Assembly: GCA_016722505.1 (NCBI GenBank)
Contig: JADKJH010000005.1
Span: 1-64,000, forward strand
DNA from: Holophagaceae bacterium
GTDB taxonomy: Bacteria > Acidobacteriota > Holophagae > Holophagales > Holophagaceae
Reading direction: 5' to 3'
DNA: 64,000 nucleotides
Part shown: positions 7,333 to 16,246 of the stretch, piece after piece
Layout of the letters: the number at the start of each line of letters is the position of its first letter
How positions within the stretch are numbered: position 1 is the stretch's first letter
The notes under the pieces: model-generated
Databases searched by the model: none
Seen by the model: the letters and a program-made list of their open reading frames with translations, nothing else
What the model was told of the DNA's origin: nothing
Program-made: the position numbers and the translations under genes

Positions 7333-8642
7333 CCGCCAAGGCCCCTGTCGAAGAGCGAAGAAGTGCAGGCAAGGCGCTGAGGGAAAGCCTGAAACGGGCC
7401 GACCAGGGACTCTGGCATATCGCCGGGAACCGCCCAGACCCCATCACGCTCCTGAAGGCTGCGGTGGCGCACCGGGACCCTGCCCTGTTGCCCATCCGTT
7501 GGGGGCGTATGGCCCAGTCGCCCTTTTATTTTTTCCGGGGCAACTCGGCGCTGATGGCCACGGATCTCGCGCCTTGGCCCACCACGGGCCTGAGCTGCCA
7601 ACTCTGCGGCGATGCCCATCTCATCAATTTCGGAGCCTTCGGAAAGCAGGACGGCAGCCTGGTGTTTGATCTCAATGATTTCGACGAGACCTGCCGCGGC
7701 CCCTGGGAATGGGATCTGAAAAGACTGCTGGCCAGCGCCGTGCTTGCGGGACGGGAAGCCGGACACACGGACACCGCCTGCCTGGAGGCCACCAACCGCT
7801 GCACCCGTGCATATATGGCAGGCATGGACCGTTTTTCGGAGCTTGGCATCGTGGCACTGTCACGGGAGGAGATTGGCCCGCACAACGATGGCGGCGCTCT
7901 GGCGCCCATTTTCGAAAAGGCCCGCCGCGACACGCCTCAGAAGCTCCTGGAGAAAGCCATCGAACCCGGACCGCGGTTCAGGACCAAAGGTCCATTCCTG
8001 AGGCCGCTGACCGACGAAGCGGCCGCGCCCTTCCTTGCTTCCTTCGCCGAATACCACGGCACCCTCGGCCCCGCGCGCCAGCAAGTAATGGAGGGATACG
8101 AACCCGTCTGCTGCGGCCGCCGCGTGGCGGGGTGCGGGTCCCTGGGCATGATGGATGTCCTGATCCTCGCCTATGGCAACGGAGCCGACGATCCATTGTT
8201 CCTTGAATTCAAAGCCCAACATGGCAGTGTTTGGGAACAATATTTAAATGAATATGAAACCCCTCATTCGGGGCGCCATACCGCCGAAGGTCAACACCGG
8301 ATGCAGACTTGGGCGGACCCTTTCCTGGGCTGGACAACAGTTGCGGGCAGGCCTTTCCTGGTGAAGCAATGGTCTGACCATAAAGCCAGCCTCGCAGTTC
8401 AGGACTTGGCCGGAACGGTCCTGGGGGATTATCTGGAGCTTTGCGGCACGGTGCTAGCCAAAGCCCACGCCCGCAGCGGCGATCCCGCCAGGATCGCGGG
8501 GTATCTGGGGCAAAGCGAAGAGTTGCCGGAAGCGCTTTCCTCCTTTGCCTTGCTTTACGCAGACCAAGCCACCAAGGACTGGGAAACGCTCAAGCGGGCG
8601 GTGGGGAATAGCGAGCTGGAGGCCTGGAATCCCGGAGAATGA
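7329..8642 (+). CDS. DUF2252 family protein
   Basis: The 437-residue protein has the DUF2252 signature: RMAQSPFYFFRGNSALMATDL near the start, LCGDAHLINFG, and FDLNDFDETCRGPWEWDLKRL. The GDxHxxNFG and DxNDFDE patterns resemble the catalytic and metal-binding regions of aminoglycoside-phosphotransferase-like kinases, so a small-molecule kinase role is plausible but unproven. There is no signal peptide. It overlaps the upstream glycosyltransferase by four bases, which suggests a shared pathway, perhaps envelope modification. Confidence 0.8.
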   Translation: MTAKAPVEERRSAGKALRESLKRADQGLWHIAGNRPDPITLLKAAVAHRDPALLPIRWGRMAQSPFYFFRGNSALMATDLAPWPTTGLSCQLCGDAHLINFGAFGKQDGSLVFDLNDFDETCRGPWEWDLKRLLASAVLAGREAGHTDTACLEATNRCTRAYMAGMDRFSELGIVALSREEIGPHNDGGALAPIFEKARRDTPQKLLEKAIEPGPRFRTKGPFLRPLTDEAAAPFLASFAEYHGTLGPARQQVMEGYEPVCCGRRVAGCGSLGMMDVLILAYGNGADDPLFLEFKAQHGSVWEQYLNEYETPHSGRHTAEGQHRMQTWADPFLGWTTVAGRPFLVKQWSDHKASLAVQDLAGTVLGDYLELCGTVLAKAHARSGDPARIAGYLGQSEELPEALSSFALLYADQATKDWETLKRAVGNSELEAWNPGE

Positions 8643-8765
8643 ACCGTCCATGGGCAATGCACTCTCCAGGTCCAGCTCTGGGGAGACCCCTCCGTCCCAA
8701 ACATTCATAGCTATCTAGCGGTATTGAACCAATGCTGGGCAAGGCGGCTGTCCTGAGAAGCGGCT

Positions 8766-9392
8766 ATGGGGTTTCTCATGACACGGATGGATGATCTTCA
8801 ACTACGTCTCCAATCTCTCGAGAAGGAGATCCTCGAAGAATTGAACGGCCTTAGGGAAGGCCAAGGCTACCACCTGGAAGGCCGGAGGGTCCGCATCCAG
8901 GAGACCATCCGCAAAGCCCACCGCGCCCGCCGAAAGCGGGTCCATGTCTGGCTTTGGGAGGGGCGGTTGATGGCCTACCTGGTGTCTCCCGTCATCTATG
9001 CCGGTGTATTCCCGGCACTGTTGCTGGATTTGTTCGTGGTGATCTACCAGTTCATCTGCTTCCCGGCCTACGGAATTCCGAGAGTGAAAAGGAAGGACTA
9101 CATGGTCATGGACCGGCGGCCCCTTCCTTACCTGAATTGGATCGAGATCATCGGTTGCGTCTATTGCAGCTACTTCAATGGGCTCATGGCCATGGTGTCG
9201 GAGGTCGCCGCGCGCACCGAGCAGCACTTCTGCCCCATCAAACACGCGCTGCGGCCGAAGACGCTCCACAGCCGCTACGGCCGCTTCTTCGACTACGGCG
9301 ACATGGAGGCCTACCGCACGCGCCTTGAGGCCGTGCGCCATGATTTCGCGGATTTGCGGGTGGGCAGCGCGCCGGTTGGACCGCGGCCCTGA
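8766..9392 (+). CDS. Conserved hypothetical membrane protein
   Basis: The 208-residue protein has a charged N-terminal helix (residues 1-60), a hydrophobic segment YLVSPVIYAGVFPALLLDLFVVIYQFICF written over about residues 72-98, and a conserved-looking block DRRPLPYLNWIEIIGCVYCSYFNG with clustered Cys and Tyr. I do not recognise a named domain. It is convergent with trpA, with 21 bases between the stops. A second possible start lies at 8778. Confidence 0.65.
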   Translation: MGFLMTRMDDLQLRLQSLEKEILEELNGLREGQGYHLEGRRVRIQETIRKAHRARRKRVHVWLWEGRLMAYLVSPVIYAGVFPALLLDLFVVIYQFICFPAYGIPRVKRKDYMVMDRRPLPYLNWIEIIGCVYCSYFNGLMAMVSEVAARTEQHFCPIKHALRPKTLHSRYGRFFDYGDMEAYRTRLEAVRHDFADLRVGSAPVGPRP

Positions 9393-9413
9393 ACAAGCAA
9401 CACGCTAGCCACA

Positions 9414-10160
9414 TCAACCCAGGCGCGTGTGCAGGAAAGTCTCCAGCGCAACCCCGGCGGCCAGGGCCTGCACGAGGGCGCTGCCGATGACGGGTGTGGC
9501 GCCCATGGCCCGCACCTCGGCCAGCGCCTGGGGATCACTCAACCCAAAGCCGACCGCCAGGGGACGGTCCGAAATGGATTGCAGCGCCGCCACACGCTCC
9601 CGGACCGGCGCCAGGTCCGGGGCGCCGCCGGTGCCGGTGACACCCAATCGCGCCACGACATAAGCGAAACGCTGGGCGAAGGGATGGTCGCCACCGGGAT
9701 CAGGGCGGCGCTCCAAAAGGCCTTTGGCGCGGTCCAGGTCCGTGGTGGGTGAGAGGAGCGGAATTATTGGATAGCCCGCAGCCCGGAGGCGAGCTTCGAA
9801 CTCCGGTTCTTCGGAATCCGGCAGATCCACCACCAGCAAGGCTTTCACGGGGGTAAGGCGCAGCAATCCGATTAGGCGTTCTGCGCCGATCTGGAGCAAT
9901 GGATTCAAGTAGGTGAAGAGGATCAGATCAGGACTTTCCGTCAATCCAGCCAGAGTTTCGACCACCCGCAGCGGCGTGGCGCCCCGCTGGATGGCGCGGT
10001 GGGCGGCGGCCTGCAGCACGGGGCCGTCAGCGATGGGATCGCTGTGGGGCAGCCCGATTTCGAGCGCTTCGATGCCCAGGGCCTTGGCCTCCGCAAGCAG
10101 GCGCGGCAGCGATTCCAGCGAGGGATCACCAGCCATGATGAAGGGGAGCAGTTTATTCAT
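9414..10160 (-). CDS. trpA: Tryptophan synthase alpha chain
   Basis: TrpA cleaves indole-3-glycerol phosphate to indole, which is channelled to TrpB. The catalytic Glu lies in EALEIGLPHSDPIADGPVLQ and the catalytic Asp in LLVVDLPDSEEPE. The 248-residue length is slightly short because the N-terminus starts directly at MNKLLPFIMAGDP. It is the last gene of the trp operon, 12 bases after trpB. Confidence 0.95.
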   Translation of the reverse strand: MNKLLPFIMAGDPSLESLPRLLAEAKALGIEALEIGLPHSDPIADGPVLQAAAHRAIQRGATPLRVVETLAGLTESPDLILFTYLNPLLQIGAERLIGLLRLTPVKALLVVDLPDSEEPEFEARLRAAGYPIIPLLSPTTDLDRAKGLLERRPDPGGDHPFAQRFAYVVARLGVTGTGGAPDLAPVRERVAALQSISDRPLAVGFGLSDPQALAEVRAMGATPVIGSALVQALAAGVALETFLHTRLG

Positions 10161-10172
10161 TTATTTTGTTCC

Positions 10173-11360
10173 TTAAATGCCTAGTTTCGATTGATAGGTG
10201 GATAGGTCCTTGTCCCCACGTCCGGAAAGGCCCAGTAGGACCGTCGTGAAGCCCCGCTTCGCCAATTCTGGGAGCAGAGCCAGCGCGTGGCTCGATTCCA
10301 GCGCCGGAAGGATGCCTTCGGATTCGCAAAGCCATTTTGCGGCCTCCAGGGCCTGGTCATCCGAAGCGCGGAGCACTTCGATCTTTTCATCCAGCGCGAG
10401 GGCCGCCAGTTCGGGTCCCAGGGCCGGGTAATCCAGGCCCGCGCTGATGCTGGCGGTCTCTGCGGTGTGGCCGTGCTCGTCCTGCAGCAGCAACGTCTTG
10501 CATCCGTGCAATACCCCCATGCGCCCGCCGTCCAGTCGGGCGGCATGTTCGCCGAGGGCCGGCCCGTGTCCTCCGGCCTCCACTGCGAAACGGTGCAGTG
10601 CATCGCCAAGGAAAGGCACCAGCAGGCCGAGACCATTGCTGCCGCCCCCGGCGCAGGCGATGACCGAATCCGGCAAGGCGCCCGCTTGTTCCAATACCTG
10701 AGCTCTGGCCTCCTCGCCGATGACCGTCTGGAAGGTGCGCACCATCGTCGGAAACGGATGGGGGCCCAGGGCGCTGCCGAGGATGTAGTGGGCCTTGTCG
10801 CAGCGCGCGGCCCAGGCGCGCAGGGCTTCGTTCACGGCTTCCTTGAGGGTCCCCTGCCCTGCCTCCACCGGAACTACCTCCGTGCCGAAGAGCCGCATGC
10901 GCGCCACGTTCGGGGCCTGCCGGGCCATATCCACCACGCCCATGTAGACCGTGCAACGCAGGCCCAGGCGGGCGCAGGCGGCGGCGGCGGCTACGCCATG
11001 CTGGCCCGCGCCGGTTTCGGCGATGATTTGCGTCTTCCCCATGCGCCGTGCGAGCAGAGCCTGAGCCAAGGCATTGTTGATCTTGTGGGCCCCGGTGTGG
11101 GTGAGATCTTCGCGTTTCAAATAGAGATCCCTGAGCCCAAGTTTTGCGGCCAGTCGAGGAGCCGATGTGAGGGGTGTTGGACGGCCCACGAAATGACGCA
11201 ATTCACTCTTTAATTCTGCTTGGAAGGACGAATCATCAAGGGCCTTTCGGAAGGCTTCCTCGAGATCCAGCAGAGGCTGCATCAGTGTTTCCGGCGCGTA
11301 GCAACCACCCAGCCCTCCATGGCCGAAACGGGTGGGAAGCAGGAAGCTAGTCGCGTGCAT
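10173..11360 (-). CDS. trpB: Tryptophan synthase beta chain
   Basis: TrpB is the PLP enzyme joining indole and serine to give tryptophan. The PLP lysine lies in HTGAHKINNALAQALLA and the phosphate-binding loop in CAGGGSNGLG. The N-terminus HATSFLLPTRFGHGGLGGCYAPETLM is typical. I chose the ATG at 11360 (395 aa). The frame runs open to 11378, further inside trpF. The start overlaps the end of trpF by 14 bases, suggesting translational coupling. Confidence 0.95.
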   Translation of the reverse strand: MHATSFLLPTRFGHGGLGGCYAPETLMQPLLDLEEAFRKALDDSSFQAELKSELRHFVGRPTPLTSAPRLAAKLGLRDLYLKREDLTHTGAHKINNALAQALLARRMGKTQIIAETGAGQHGVAAAAACARLGLRCTVYMGVVDMARQAPNVARMRLFGTEVVPVEAGQGTLKEAVNEALRAWAARCDKAHYILGSALGPHPFPTMVRTFQTVIGEEARAQVLEQAGALPDSVIACAGGGSNGLGLLVPFLGDALHRFAVEAGGHGPALGEHAARLDGGRMGVLHGCKTLLLQDEHGHTAETASISAGLDYPALGPELAALALDEKIEVLRASDDQALEAAKWLCESEGILPALESSHALALLPELAKRGFTTVLLGLSGRGDKDLSTYQSKLGI

Positions 11361-12000
11361 GAAGAACCTCAGCGGCAATGGATTTTGCGGTTTGGATGAA
11401 GGCCCGTACTTTCAAAGGGTCCTTGATGCCTGGCGCACGCTCCAGACGACTGGCGGCATCGAAACCCTGGAAGTGAACCCGGGCATCCGCAGGGCAAAGG
11501 GCGGCGCGTCCATTCAGATTGTTACCATCAAGGCCACCAGCCAAAAGGAATGGGCCCGGAGGCGGAAAAGCCATGCCATGGGCTTGTCCAGAGCCACCTA
11601 AAACACCAGTTTTATTTGGGTTGGACTCCCATATGTAAAGCTCCGCTGGGACAGCTTTCTGATCCTGGTCTTCATTCCCGTCAATCCCGTCAATCCATGG
11701 GTAAATAATGAAATAACCTTCCATTTTCAGTCGTTGAATGATCTTATCTCGATAATCTGCTGACACATAGGGCTGGATCTTCCTGATGCCTGCGGCGCTC
11801 GCCACTCGCAGGATGGTTTCAGCGTCGTCCGCAACCGTGACTAGTACAGCGCGGTCCCGCACGTCTCGCGAGGCTCCGGCTAAATCCGGACAGTGCCTCG
11901 GACTGGGCGGATGCACGACGAAGCCTAGAAGATCCGCACCTTCCGATGCGGCGAACACGGCATCGGCGGCATTCGTAAGGCCGCACACTTTGACGATCAT
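11347..12000 (-). CDS. trpF: Phosphoribosylanthranilate isomerase
   Basis: TrpF catalyses the Amadori rearrangement after TrpD. The start MIVKVCGLTNAADA carries the catalytic Cys. The acid residue is in FQGFDAASRLERAPGIKD, where most family members have GVDVSSGVE. The middle (residues 90-140) is divergent and includes YFIIYPWIDGIDGNEDQDQK, so this is a diverged but probably working isomerase. It overlaps trpC by four bases. Confidence 0.9.
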   Translation of the reverse strand: MIVKVCGLTNAADAVFAASEGADLLGFVVHPPSPRHCPDLAGASRDVRDRAVLVTVADDAETILRVASAAGIRKIQPYVSADYRDKIIQRLKMEGYFIIYPWIDGIDGNEDQDQKAVPAELYIWESNPNKTGVLGGSGQAHGMAFPPPGPFLLAGGLDGNNLNGRAALCPADARVHFQGFDAASRLERAPGIKDPLKVRAFIQTAKSIAAEVLHARD

Positions 12001-12842
12001 GAAGCCACCCGGGTTTTCGCGCCCGCCAAAACCCGGTGCAGGAATCCTTTCGGATTCGCGCTGCGCATCAGGGCCTCACCAATGAGCACCGCATCGAATC
12101 CCGCCGAAAAGGCTTCCACCGCATCCTCTGGGGTGGCCAATCCCGATTCACGGATCAACACTGCGTTTGGAAAAGCTTTCCGGAGAGGTGCGGCGGATGG
12201 CGCCCCCAGCGTGAAGGTTGAAAGATCCCGTGCGTTGATGCCCACCAACCGGGCTCCGGAAGCCTGCGCGGCAGGAATCTCCGTCAAGTCATGGAGTTCC
12301 ACCAGTGGTTCCAAGCCCAAGGCCCGTGCGGCTTCGGCGAAGACAGCGGTGTGTTCCTTCAGCACCCGCGCAATGAGGAGCACGGCCTGCGCGCCTGAGG
12401 CCGCGGCATCGAAAAGGTGCCCTTTGGAGATCACAAAGCCTTTGTAGAGGCTCGGCATTCCCATTTCCACAGCCTGGGCGATGTGTTGGCTCGATCCCAG
12501 GAAATAGCGAGGCTCGGTTAGGATCGAGCAACACGCGGCGCCGCCATCCTGGTAATTAGTGAGTTGTTCCCGCAAGGACGTGCCTGCCGCGAAGGGACCC
12601 AGAGAGGGTGAACCCTGTTTGTATTCCGCGATGATGCTGCCACCTTCCCTGGAATAGCTTTCACGCAGCGCCACTTCGAAAGGGCCGCTCTCATTATCCG
12701 ACAACGGTTTTCGGTTCGAATCACTAGCTGAAGGCAATTCACTGATCCGTTCCAGCTCGGAAAGCAGCACCTTTTGAAGGTGTGAACTTGGTGCCAGGCC
12801 CGTGCCTTGCACCAGGGCATCGGGTCTTGGGAATCGAGTCAT
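11997..12842 (-). CDS. trpC: Indole-3-glycerol phosphate synthase
   Basis: TrpC closes the indole ring. The motif IIAEYKQGSPSLGPF corresponds to the family KxxSPS with the catalytic Lys, and LYKGFVISKGHLFDAAASGAQAVLLI, ELHDLTE, GINARDL and LIRESGLATPEDA follow in order. The length of 281 residues is normal. Its start overlaps the trpD stop as ATGA, and its stop overlaps trpF. Confidence 0.95.
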   Translation of the reverse strand: MTRFPRPDALVQGTGLAPSSHLQKVLLSELERISELPSASDSNRKPLSDNESGPFEVALRESYSREGGSIIAEYKQGSPSLGPFAAGTSLREQLTNYQDGGAACCSILTEPRYFLGSSQHIAQAVEMGMPSLYKGFVISKGHLFDAAASGAQAVLLIARVLKEHTAVFAEAARALGLEPLVELHDLTEIPAAQASGARLVGINARDLSTFTLGAPSAAPLRKAFPNAVLIRESGLATPEDAVEAFSAGFDAVLIGEALMRSANPKGFLHRVLAGAKTRVAS

Positions 12843-13873
12843 GAGCGCACCTCTACATTGGCCGGAAGCGGCAATGAAAACCCGCCTTCAAGGGACTTCT
12901 TGGCTTCGAGAAAATAGCCGGGAAGCGACTCGATCCCAGTATCGCGGTGCAATACCAGCCCCAGGGCCACCTGAAGCGCAACAGCATCGGCCACAGCTGC
13001 GCGGTAATCCGGATGGCTGGATCCACCATGGAGACCTCTCGCCACCTTCAGCGCCTCGGCCCTATCTTTCACGCAAAGGACATCCTTGGCCGGTTGCGGA
13101 ATTCCGAGCTCTCGTGGAACCAACACCTGCACGGGTTTCAGTGCGCCATTAATGATTTCCACGACCATGGTGGGGCCTTCAATGGAAGCCTCATCCAGCC
13201 CCCGGCCTTCGGCGTCCTTTCCATGGACCACGAAGGCGCGTTGCACGGAACCCTTTGCCAGCGCGCCCGCCATGGGTTTGAGCAAGGCTTCCTTCGCCAC
13301 GCCCAGGAGTTGCAGTTGTGGCCTTCCAGGGTTCAGCAACGGCCCCAGAAGATTGAAGATCGTGGGGATGCCCAGGCGCTTGCGGATCTCCCGCAGGCGG
13401 CCCAGCAGCGGATGATAGGCAGGGGCGAAAAGGAAGGCGAAACGACGCTCCCGCAGATCCTCAATCAGCTGCTCGGGAGATCGTGCCAGGTCGTAGCCCA
13501 GAGCCTCCAGCAGATCCGCCGAGCCACAGAGGCTCGTGGCGGCGCGGTTGCCATGCTTCAGCACCGGCACGCCAAGATGCGCCAGATGCAGGGCCGCCAG
13601 GGTGCTCAGATTCGCCGTGGACGCGCCATCCCCGCCGGTGCCGCAGGTGTCCAGCACGCGCATTCCCGAATCGGGAAACGGAATTGCCACTTCCTGCAAG
13701 GCCTCGGCGAAGGCCGCCAGTTCTTCGGCTTCGGGAATCCGCTGGGCCAGCAGCGCCAGGCAGGCCCCCACCAGCAGCGCGTCGGTGTCCTGGTCGATGA
13801 AAGTCTTCATCAATTCCCGGGCCGTAGTGGGCGGCAAGGGATGGATTGGGTTGTGGGTGGTAAGCAGGGTCAT
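12839..13873 (-). CDS. trpD: Anthranilate phosphoribosyltransferase
   Basis: TrpD attaches PRPP to anthranilate. The PRPP-binding motif VLDTCGTGGDGASTANLST and the motif LKHGNRAATSLCGSADLLEALG are clear, and the protein has 344 residues from the ATG at 13873. GGAAAG precedes this start. The frame is open for 19 more codons upstream, but these encode low-complexity sequence from the repeat array. Unlike the other trp genes it does not overlap its upstream neighbour: a 156-base spacer with a repeat array separates it from trpG. Confidence 0.95.
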   Translation of the reverse strand: MTLLTTHNPIHPLPPTTARELMKTFIDQDTDALLVGACLALLAQRIPEAEELAAFAEALQEVAIPFPDSGMRVLDTCGTGGDGASTANLSTLAALHLAHLGVPVLKHGNRAATSLCGSADLLEALGYDLARSPEQLIEDLRERRFAFLFAPAYHPLLGRLREIRKRLGIPTIFNLLGPLLNPGRPQLQLLGVAKEALLKPMAGALAKGSVQRAFVVHGKDAEGRGLDEASIEGPTMVVEIINGALKPVQVLVPRELGIPQPAKDVLCVKDRAEALKVARGLHGGSSHPDYRAAVADAVALQVALGLVLHRDTGIESLPGYFLEAKKSLEGGFSLPLPANVEVRS

Positions 13874-13901
13874 TGGAATTCTTTCCGGCGATGGACTGTG
13901 G

Positions 13902-14029
13902 CTTCTCGACTCTCGACTCTCGACTCTCAACTTTTCAACTTTTCAACTTTTTAACTTCTCAACTTTTCGACTCTTGACTCGACTTTTCGACTCTCGACTT
14001 TTCAACTCTTCAACTCTTCAACTTCTCAG
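13902..14029 (-). repeat. AGTTGAAA-type tandem array between trpG and trpD
   Basis: Read in the direction of the trp transcript, the array is a run of degenerate 7-8-base units such as AGTTGAA, AGTTGAAA, AGTTGAG and GAGTCGA. It starts directly after the trpG stop codon. A second array with the same unit and the same orientation relative to its host gene lies at 18092-18160. The units do not form strong hairpins. Confidence 0.75.
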
Positions 14030-14611
14030 CTACCTACACCCGCCCACCCCAGCCAGCTTCAGAAAATTTGCCAGCAGCGCCGGACCATCCGGCGTGAGGA
14101 TGCTTTCGGGATGGAACTGCACGCCCCAACGGGGCAGCGTTTTGTGCTCGATGGCCATGATCTCGCCGCCGGGGCTCGTGCCCGTGACCCGCCAACAAGC
14201 AGGCAGGCTGGATGTTTCAGCGATGAGGCTGTGGTAGCGGCCGATGGGCAGGTCCTGGGGCAGGCCTTTAAAAAGCCCCGTGCTTTCATGCCGCAACGGC
14301 GTGGCCTCGCCGTGCAGGGGTTCCCGGGCGCGGATCACACGGCCGCCGGTGGCCGCCACCAAGGCTTGATGCCCCAGACAGACGCCCAGCACGGGAATCT
14401 TCCAATCGCTTTGCGCGATGGCCATGTGGCCAAGGCTTTCGGTGGGATGGCCAGGTCCCGGCGAGAGCACCACAGCCTCGGGAGCCAACGCCTTCGCTTC
14501 CTCCAGTGTGATGGAATCGTGGCGCGCCACGCGGACTTCGGCCCCCAGGGTTTCGAAGGCCTGCACTAGGTTGTAGGTGAAGCTGTCGAGGGCATCAATC
14601 AGCAGGATCAT
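14030..14611 (-). CDS. trpG: Anthranilate synthase glutaminase component
   Basis: TrpG supplies ammonia to TrpE. It is a class I glutamine amidotransferase with the nucleophile in GVCLGHQALVAATGG and the His-Glu pair in VQFHPESILTPDG. The start MILLIDALDSFTYNLVQAFE is typical. The 193-residue protein starts in an ATGA overlap with trpE, giving equimolar synthesis of the two subunits. Confidence 0.95.
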   Translation of the reverse strand: MILLIDALDSFTYNLVQAFETLGAEVRVARHDSITLEEAKALAPEAVVLSPGPGHPTESLGHMAIAQSDWKIPVLGVCLGHQALVAATGGRVIRAREPLHGEATPLRHESTGLFKGLPQDLPIGRYHSLIAETSSLPACWRVTGTSPGGEIMAIEHKTLPRWGVQFHPESILTPDGPALLANFLKLAGVGGCR

Positions 14612-16005
14612 TGCACCATCTCCGAAAGATTCACGCCCAGGGCTTCGGCCACGGCCCCCATTTTCTGCAAGGTCTCTCGGTACTCCGATGTGGGATCCGA
14701 GGCCCGCACCACGCCCGCCCCCGCTTGCAGATAGGCCGCTCCGCCCGCGTAGATCGCGGTGCGCAGGATGAGCGCCGTGTCCAGCGCGCCATCGGCGCCG
14801 AGGCGCACCAGCGCGCCGCCATACGGGCCCCGCATGTCGCCTTCCAGCTCCGCGATGCGCTGGCAGGCGCGCAGCTTGGGCGTGCCGCTGACGGTGCCTG
14901 CCGGGAAGCAGGAGGCCAGCACATCCAGCGCATCCAATCCTGCTTTCAGCTTGGCCTTCACGGTGGTGGTGAGGTGCAGCACGTGGCTCGTGCGTTGCAA
15001 CGCCAGAGCCTTTTCCACTCGCACGCCGCCGGGAATGGCGATGCGGCCCAGATCGTTGCGCGCCAGGTCCACGAGCATCTGATGCTCGGCCAATTCCTTG
15101 GGATTGTGTTTCAGCGCCTCGAAGCGCTCGGCGTCCTCCTCATCGCTGCCGCCCCGGGCCACCGTTCCCGCTATGGGCAGGGTTTCGGCCTGGCCATCGG
15201 AAACCCGCACCAGCATTTCCGGGGAAGCGCCCACCAGCGCAAAATCATCCCACTCCAGCAGGAACGCATAGGGACTCGGATTGAGGCGCCGCAGGCGCCG
15301 ATAGGCCTCCAACGGCGAAGGCGGATCCTCCACGCGCACGCGGTGGCTGGGCACCATCTGGTAGACATCGCCATCCAGGATCCGCTCCTGCGTGGCCATC
15401 ACGAAGGCCTCGTACTGCGCCTGGCTGAGTTGGGCGACAGCTCTGGTCCGGTGCACCGGTTCCGAAGGTGTGGCAAGGTGCGACAACTGTTCCTCAAGTT
15501 CATCCAGCCGTTGTTGTCCTTTGGTTCGATCGGCGCAAAGCACCTGCAGTTCAGCCACTTGATGAAGGTGATCGAAGACCAGGGCGGCGTCGAAGCGCCG
15601 CATCCACACGGTGGGCAGCCCCAGTGTGTTCTCTGCGGGTAGGGGCAGGCTCGGTTCCAAGGCAACCATGGCCTCGAAACCCACATAGCCTGCGCAACCT
15701 ACACCGATGGGAAAAGCTTCCCGTGGCCCAGGCAGATCCGTCCGTGTGTCCGATTCGCTGAGCAACTGTCCGATGGGTCCGATGGAGCCGATGGATGCCA
15801 GGCCCCGCAGGGCCTCGACCCAGCCCACTCCAGGCGGCTCCAGACGCACTTCGCCCTGCCCTTCCAGCAGCACGAAGCTGTAACGCGCCGCCCGCTCCCC
15901 CAGATCGCAGGATTCTAGCAAAAGGCTGGCACCGGCGGGCTTCAGGGCCAGAAAGGCTGAAAGGGGTGTGATGAGATCCGCGGGGAGCAAGCGGCGCAGC
16001 AGCAT
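14608..16005 (-). CDS. trpE: Anthranilate synthase component I
   Basis: TrpE makes anthranilate from chorismate. The N-terminal feedback site includes SLLLESCDLGERAARYSF, which matches the Trp-binding LLES motif, so tryptophan inhibition is likely. The C-terminal chorismate-binding domain contains GTVSGTPKLRACQRIAELE and GPYGGALVRL. I chose the ATG at 16005 (465 aa). The frame is open to 16116, but that part is the attenuator. Ribosome-binding sequence before the start is weak (TTTGGACTCGCCCACC). Confidence 0.95.
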   Translation of the reverse strand: MLLRRLLPADLITPLSAFLALKPAGASLLLESCDLGERAARYSFVLLEGQGEVRLEPPGVGWVEALRGLASIGSIGPIGQLLSESDTRTDLPGPREAFPIGVGCAGYVGFEAMVALEPSLPLPAENTLGLPTVWMRRFDAALVFDHLHQVAELQVLCADRTKGQQRLDELEEQLSHLATPSEPVHRTRAVAQLSQAQYEAFVMATQERILDGDVYQMVPSHRVRVEDPPSPLEAYRRLRRLNPSPYAFLLEWDDFALVGASPEMLVRVSDGQAETLPIAGTVARGGSDEEDAERFEALKHNPKELAEHQMLVDLARNDLGRIAIPGGVRVEKALALQRTSHVLHLTTTVKAKLKAGLDALDVLASCFPAGTVSGTPKLRACQRIAELEGDMRGPYGGALVRLGADGALDTALILRTAIYAGGAAYLQAGAGVVRASDPTSEYRETLQKMGAVAEALGVNLSEMVQ

Positions 16006-16020
16006 GGTGGGCGAGTCCAA

Positions 16021-16054
16021 ATGAAAAGCCCGGGTCCATTGAGGGAACCGGGCT
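16021..16054 (-). terminator. Attenuator terminator of the trp operon
   Basis: On the minus strand AGCCCGGTTCC (16054-16044) and GGACCCGGGCT (16037-16027) form an 11-base stem with one mismatch and loop CTCAAT. TTTTCAT follows. An alternative pairing joins GCTCGGATGGGG (16102-16091, inside the leader-peptide coding region) to TCCCTTCCGAGC (16063-16052). That pairing takes up the base of the terminator's 5' arm and would act as antiterminator. Confidence 0.8.
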
Positions 16055-16076
16055 CGGAAGGGAGAAAAAAAATCAG

Positions 16077-16172
16077 CTAGGTAGTAGCGTCCCCATCCGA
16101 GCAGCCGCGCCACCACCAGCCCAGATAGGCCGCAGGAGCGAAAGAGCCGGAAACGAACGTCACGAAAGCCAT
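16077..16172 (-). CDS. trpL: trp operon leader peptide (31 aa, three consecutive Trp)
   Basis: The frame starts MAFVTFVSG, reaches YLGWWWRGCS and stops at TAG 16079-16077, two dozen bases before the terminator. The three TGG codons lie at 16118-16110. AGGA lies about 9 bases before the ATG. A ribosome waiting at the Trp codons would leave the antiterminator segment at 16102-16091 free, while one reaching the stop would mask it. This is the classical trp attenuation layout. An exact TTGACA at 16200-16195 may be the -35 box, but its distance to the ATG is short and no good -10 is seen. Confidence 0.8.
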   Translation of the reverse strand: MAFVTFVSGSFAPAAYLGWWWRGCSDGDATT

Positions 16173-16246
16173 CTCAGCATTCCTGGCTTGGGTTTGTCAA
16201 CAGGATCGTTAGGGACGCCGGGCCCGACCTATGGTGATATGGAGGG

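Noticed and set aside
10287..11213. Plus-strand open frame opposite trpB
   Set aside because: The trpB motifs are intact on the other strand and this frame has no recognisable family or start context.
13902..14029. CRISPR array
   Set aside because: Units are only 7-8 bases and contiguous, with no spacers and no cas genes.
16006..16116. Longer N-terminus for TrpE
   Set aside because: These codons cover the attenuator terminator and leader peptide, and the TrpE family begins near the ATG at 16005.
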